DNA of 64,000 nt from Malurus cyaneus samueli (taxonomy: Eukaryota; Chordata; Aves; Passeriformes; Maluridae), in assembly GCA_009741485.1 (NCBI GenBank), contig VKON01000207.1, forward strand, positions 365,059 to 429,058. Reading direction: 5' to 3'. Of the stretch, positions 59,356-64,000 are shown piece after piece. A model generated the notes under the pieces. That model did not search any database. It saw only the letters and a list, made by a program, of their open reading frames with translations, and had not been told where the DNA came from. The position numbers were made by a program, and so were the translations under genes. The stretch's first letter is position 1, and every line of letters begins with the position of its first letter.

Positions 59356-60379
59356 TGTCTTGGTTTGAAAGACAGATGTTTGCCAATGAAAGCGGGGACC
59401 ACCCCTGGAGTGGTGAATATAACCTACCTTCCCTCCAAATCATAACTTTGAAATCATGGAGCTTTCAGGCAAAGGTATGGGAAAAAGGGAATAACAGTTT
59501 TTACTAATATGTATAAAAAGATAAAAACAACAACAACAATGATAGCAACAACCAACCCAACCACAAACCCAGTGACAGCCTCCTCTGGGCTGTCACAAAC
59601 CCTTTCCTGTGGTGCAGTTACGGTACCAGTCAGCAGGGGTGCTGTTGGCTCCCGGCTGGGCAGGATGGGTGCAATGATTACCCTGCAACTGCAGGGGACG
59701 CTGTGGCGAGGGTCGTGGCTGATTTCAGCTCTCTCACGTGGCCAATGGCGGGCCAGCTGGCAGAGATGGATGGAGACAAATTCCTCTACAAACTAACAGG
59801 GGAAGCCGGTCCTGCTGCTCCCTCTGGTTCGCAAGAGGAGTTGTAGCAGGAGCCTCGGAGCAGCCAGATGGGCAAAGAGATGAGCAGAATCCTGTGGCTG
59901 TAGACGAGGTGTATCAGAACTTGACCACTGTAACTGGAATCACAGGGCTCCTGGCGAGGCAAGGGAGCAGCAGCCGCAGTGTAGCAAACAGGGGGATCTT
60001 GGCGGCGCGGTTTGCGCGCGCAGATGAGTTCTCCCCTGCAGGCAACAGGCGCACCATCCTCCTGAGGGCCAAGCAGGGAGAGAAGTGATGCTAGCTACAG
60101 GCGCCCTGCACCCCCCCACCCCCCCCCCCCCCCCCCCTTCTCCATCGCCCCTCCCCGACCGCCTCGAGTTGAATCTTCCGACGGAAACCTGCTTCTGCTG
60201 GAGAAAGAAAACCGTCAGATAGGAGAATGCCTCGAGAGTTCCAATTCCCTCCCCAGGGCTGGCAACTTCTTTTGTCCTCCCTAAGCACTTGGTCCTTAAA
60301 GTAACAACCCACCCATTGTTAGCAACAAAATGGGGAAGATATTCCCAAGAGGAAAAAGGAGAAATCATAATCTCCAATA
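59356..60379 (-). mobile_element. Solo LTR (family 2), minus strand, with TSD
   Basis: 1,024 bp. On the minus strand it starts TATTGGAGATTATG (first bases mutated from TGTTG) and ends CTGTCTTTCAAACCAAGACA. It is flanked by a perfect 5-bp duplication ttcct (59,351-59,355 and 60,380-60,384). The GC-rich middle has a long C-run at 60,111-60,137. The open frames inside on both strands are spurious. Confidence 0.87.
60111..60137. repeat. Poly-C/poly-G run in LTR
   Basis: 26 C with a single A at 60,118. On the minus strand (the sense strand of the LTR) this is a G-run able to form quadruplex structures. A shorter run (6,724-6,737) occurs in the LTR at 6,400-7,397. Confidence 0.85.
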
Positions 60380-60384
60380 TTCCT

Positions 60385-62382
60385 TTATTGGGTACTTTGT
60401 CAGGTCTACCACATCTTCATCTCATTATCAGGTTGTTTAACTTCAGGATAGATGAATCAGACTGGTTTCAGCATTGTTTAACACCAAAGCCAGCACGACT
60501 ACCCTTCTCATTCTTGAATGCCCTTTGCAAATAAGGCATTTACTGAGCTGTTTTACATCATTCCAGACAGAGCAAGCTGCTACTGTAGCCTGTAAATTAT
60601 TCAGAAGCTAGAATAAAATTCATTTATTTGAATTAACGGTTTACTCCAAAGCATTTCTTGGGCATAAAACTGCCGGTAAAGCTATCCTAGCAGAAAAGAG
60701 AGCCTCTTAGCTGAGCTAACAAATTCTTATTTGTTTATTCCAAGAAAATAACCAAAACTTTAATAAAATAACAAAAAATCTTTGTGTTTTACACCAGTTT
60801 CTTGATTGAAACATTAAAATCTGTGATTAAATGTTCAATTTCTAACTCCATTAGAATTGTGGCAATGCAGAGTTTTTGCTGGTCACCTGGGAATGTTTCT
60901 GAAAGCCTTTTTTGGTGGAACACTGAAATTGGGCTTGCTTGATAAGGATTTAAAGAAGCTGAGTGTTCAGTGAGTTTCTGAAGGATTGTGAGAGGTGCTG
61001 GCTGCTGCCAGGACAAGAGACGTCTGGAGAAACAGACACTAATGGGCTGAAGTCTTTAGCTAAGAGCAATTCAATGTTGCTGGTATTTAATGGTGAACAC
61101 CAAAGTAGTGAATAGGAACTATGAAATTAGAAAAAGAGATATATGAGAAACTGACCAGTAGTTTCTTCTGAGTGCCTTTTGTAGTCATTACGTGCTATGT
61201 GAAGTGTACAGTGGAGGAAAATCCTGTAATCATTTTATACTGCACTTGAAATAATTAGGCAAGGTATAAAGTGGTGGAGAATGAAGGACTGTTTAATTGC
61301 AATAAGCATAAATATATTCCATCTCAAACTTTGCATAATGAGCATTAAAGGACTATTAAATGCTTCCTAGGCTTCAGAGTTTCTGTTTAACATTATGGAA
61401 ATAAAACCACCAGCCCAGAAGCTAGGCTACATTTCATTGTACATACTAGAATCATATTCCAGTGCTTGTTGTTGTACTTTTGTTAGCTGTTGCCTTGAAA
61501 GGCCAGTTTTTAATAATGACACAGGCACAAGTTAAAGGGATAAAAGGTTTTACCCGGTATTGGGGATCCCAGGTGCACAGCTTGATGCAGAATTGACACG
61601 TGTATAGCATGGATACAAGTTTTAAGGTTCAGGAATTATATATCTATCTAGGATTCCCCAATAAAAAACTTAACAAATGCAGTAATGTCCCCCTAATCTA
61701 ATGAATCCGCCCCGAGATGAGGCCTGAGCCCAGTGTACAAAGATGTTCCAGAGAAGTCTTCACCCAAGGCGGGAGCCTCAGGTTTAAGATAGCACAGGGC
61801 ACACTGACTCCTTCCTCAGGATGTTTGGTCTCTCTGCCCAGCAGAACTCCTAAACTAAGCTGGAATATCAGGCTCCAAGAATTACAAAGCATGTGGGCTA
61901 AGGGGTGAGGTGGATGCATAGAGGGTACAGAAAGCATAAAAAGGAAGAGCAAAAATCATCAGGCATCATAGCCTCTGGTATTTTTCTGCTTCAGATCCTA
62001 TCATTGTATGCTCTCATGATGTTAATAGTCCAGAGGAGTTAATGTTGGTAAATGTTCCAAAATATGCAACACTTTACTATTAGAAGTCTTGCAGCTAAAT
62101 ATTCCCTGTTGGAATGGGGAAACAGATAAGCCTTTCAAAGCAATCCTTTAAGAAAATTTAAATATGTATGGTGTTTCATTTAAGAAAATGATACACATGT
62201 GGTCATACTACCAGTCTGTTAGTTTTCACTGCATAATTCTTATACTCTTGGCCAATTTTGACAGCTAGCCAGAGAGCTCAGAATGTTAACTTCTTGTGAA
62301 TACTGCAAAGAATTAACTGCTAAGTCACAGGAAGGGAGCTGGATTAATCTCTGACAAAACTGAAGTGAGAAAATATGAAGAA
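60385..62382. other. Intergenic, no gene seen
   Basis: About 2 kb of AT-rich DNA with no conserved open frame or recognised repeat; a short tatatatctatcta run is near 61,638. Confidence 0.6.
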
Positions 62383-62387
62383 CTTGG

Positions 62388-63133
62388 TGTCTTGGGTTGA
62401 TTTTTGTGCCAATCCTGTATTCCTATATCCCGTTGGCTTGTGATGACCAAAAGGGGTCTGTGCCTTTAAATCCAACCCGGAAGGAGGGGCAGGGGCAGCT
62501 TGGAAGGCAGCGTGGACAGTTTAAAAGCCAGGGCAGGAGGTCCTTGCTTGCTGTGTGCAGCAGAGTTACATTGCTGCTTTTTAGCTAGCTCAGGTTTTCT
62601 TAGGCACTGGAGCAAACAGTTTCCCTGGAGAGACCCCCTCTGCAGCTGCTTTGATTCTGCTTCTGGAACAATTTGGCAGCTGGTGGGAAGACGCTGTGTG
62701 GCTCCGTCTCATCCCAGACTTTGGAAGAAAAGCCAAGCGGGTGACAGAAAAACACACCAAACCCTCTGCTTCATCCACAGTGAGGAAAAGGACTGCTGCT
62801 GTGGCCCAAGCACTATGTGGACTTTTTTTTCTTTTTGTTTCTTTTTCACCGGGACAGGAGCCGCCATCTTTTCTCTGCACCACCACGTGGCCGAATGGTT
62901 TGTAGTGAGAGGGGGTGGCATGGTCCTGAGTGTTAAATATCTAACAGTTACTTTTTATCTGTTTCCTGTAGATACTGTGTTTTGTTAATAAACTACTTCT
63001 TTTTTTCTCTTCACTTTTGCCCGAACATCTATTTCATATTGGTGGGAAAAGATTATCAAGTTTTTTTTTCACTTCAGAGAAAATATTTATTCTGTAACGT
63101 TTTTCTCTGAAAACATTGTCTCAAACCGAGACA
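62388..63133 (+). mobile_element. Solo LTR (family 4) with perfect TSD
   Basis: 746 bp from TGTCTTGGGTTGA to CAAACCGAGACA (inverted termini). It is flanked by a perfect 5-bp target duplication cttgg (62,383-62,387 and 63,134-63,138). A polyadenylation signal (taataaacta) is near 62,985. The open frames inside, up to 162 residues, have no retroviral motif. The clean ends and TSD suggest a class III-type solo LTR. Confidence 0.88.
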
Positions 63134-63138
63134 CTTGG

Positions 63139-64000
63139 CCATCCTTTTCTTGCTGGCAGTAGCCAACCAAGTGCAGGCAGGACGGAAAATGCCAGCCCAT
63201 ATTAATTCTCCTCAGTGAGGCAAAAACGGTTATAATTCAGATCTTTGTCCTTTTGGAGAGGCAATATCCAGCTAGTCAAATGAGCATGCACACATGTTGG
63301 CTGATCCCTTGGCACACACATTATCATGGCATATACTATGAAGCATAGCAAGTAAAGGGAAGGAAAGGGAGATGGATAAGCAGGAGGGAAAAATGTAGTG
63401 ACCACAGAAATAAATCCTTTGGAAAGCGGTCCTTCTTATTTCACTTTCTACTACACAGTGAGCACCTTTTTTCCTCCACTCTGATCACATGTTTAACCTG
63501 GACCAGCAGCATGACAAGGAATACTTGAAGGAAGAAAGGAAGAAATGTTCTTCAAGATACAATCCTTTTGTGCTTGTCACTGCTTCTCTTTCAGCAATTA
63601 CTTATCAATAACATGATCAGCCATGTATTAAGTGGCAAGAATTATCAATGCAAAGGGTGGGTTTGGGATTGTCATACTGAAAGAAATGTAATGAAAGCCA
63701 ATGATCACTCAGAAAATCCCCCTGAGTTGGTTAGAATATGGCTAGACTTCCACTTTAAAATTAATTAACAGCTTTAAATTTTACTTATCCAGGCTTACAA
63801 GTCTGATGACTTTGGTGACATTTATATAAGGTCAAGCTTGTTTGCCTGGTTTGTTTCTGCATTTGAAGTGTGTATTTATCATTAAAAATTATAAAGAGCT
63901 GTAGATTTTCCCTCACATTCAGTTGGAGATTATTCCTCTGTCTTTCAGCAGTAACAGCTGAGGCCAATAATCCTGTAGTTTATAATATGCTTTAGTTTAG
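63139..64000. other. Intergenic, no gene seen
   Basis: AT-rich DNA to the window edge; no gene, RNA or repeat recognised. Confidence 0.6.

Noticed and set aside
59738..60377. Several frames up to 145 residues on both strands
   Set aside because: Inside the minus-strand family 2 LTR with long C/G runs; overlapping frames on both strands indicate composition, not coding.
62500..62988. 162-residue frame
   Set aside because: Inside the family 4 solo LTR and ends at its polyadenylation region; no recognisable domain.

Overview
The window looks like a bird nuclear genome, most likely a passerine. The evidence is: CR1 LINE tails, several families of avian-type endogenous retroviruses (ERVs) and solo LTRs, a single-exon RING gene of the kind annotated as 'Topors-like' in songbirds, and the first two exons of cyclin H (CCNH) at the left edge. 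CCNH lies on the Z chromosome in birds whose map I know, so this is probably a Z- or W-linked segment (inference). There is no prokaryotic gene content and no CRISPR. Most open frames in the window are chance frames inside repeats.

Layout. 1-870: minus-strand CpG-island promoter plus exons 1 and 2 of CCNH; the gene continues off the left edge. 1,095-2,012: a CR1 fragment with a nested LTR. 2,013-9,093: AT-rich intergenic DNA with one degraded LTR (about 6,400-7,397). 9,094-14,943: an ERV cluster that starts with an LTR fold-back palindrome. It continues as a degraded provirus (A) whose downstream LTR is followed at once by the leader and gag start of another copy (C). 14,944-25,510: a large inverted repeat (arms about 2.6 kb) surrounding the best preserved provirus (B, 17,191-22,875). 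26,484-27,515: the only intact protein-coding gene, a C3HC4 RING protein flanked by diverged direct repeats. 30,818-32,543: a CR1 tail and an LTR. 34,712-44,453 and 45,912-55,835: a direct duplication of about 9.8 kb, each copy carrying the same two solo LTRs, separated by about 1.5 kb that includes a 25-N assembly gap. 55,836-64,000: intergenic DNA with two solo LTRs that each have a perfect 5-bp target-site duplication.

The ERV family in A/B/C is distinctive. Its LTR is about 670 bp with a long CT tract. A leader built of degenerate 'gacttgagat' repeats follows, then a coiled-coil Gag-like N-terminus, an RNase H remnant that lacks the expected third catalytic Asp, and an Env-like glycoprotein. 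I found no protease, reverse transcriptase palm or integrase. Both fold-back palindromes break at the same point of this LTR, next to the CT tract.

Assembly caution. The repeat copies differ mainly by one- and two-base indels, the gap is exactly 25 N, and several structures are perfect fold-backs. These are hallmarks of noisy long-read gap filling and missed hairpin adapters. The inverted repeat, the 9.8-kb duplication and the CCNH exon 1 frameshifts must be checked against reads before being taken as biology. I see no convincing wholly new system; the best candidates are the non-autonomous env-bearing ERV family with its recurrent LTR fold-backs, and the RING gene with its flanking repeats.
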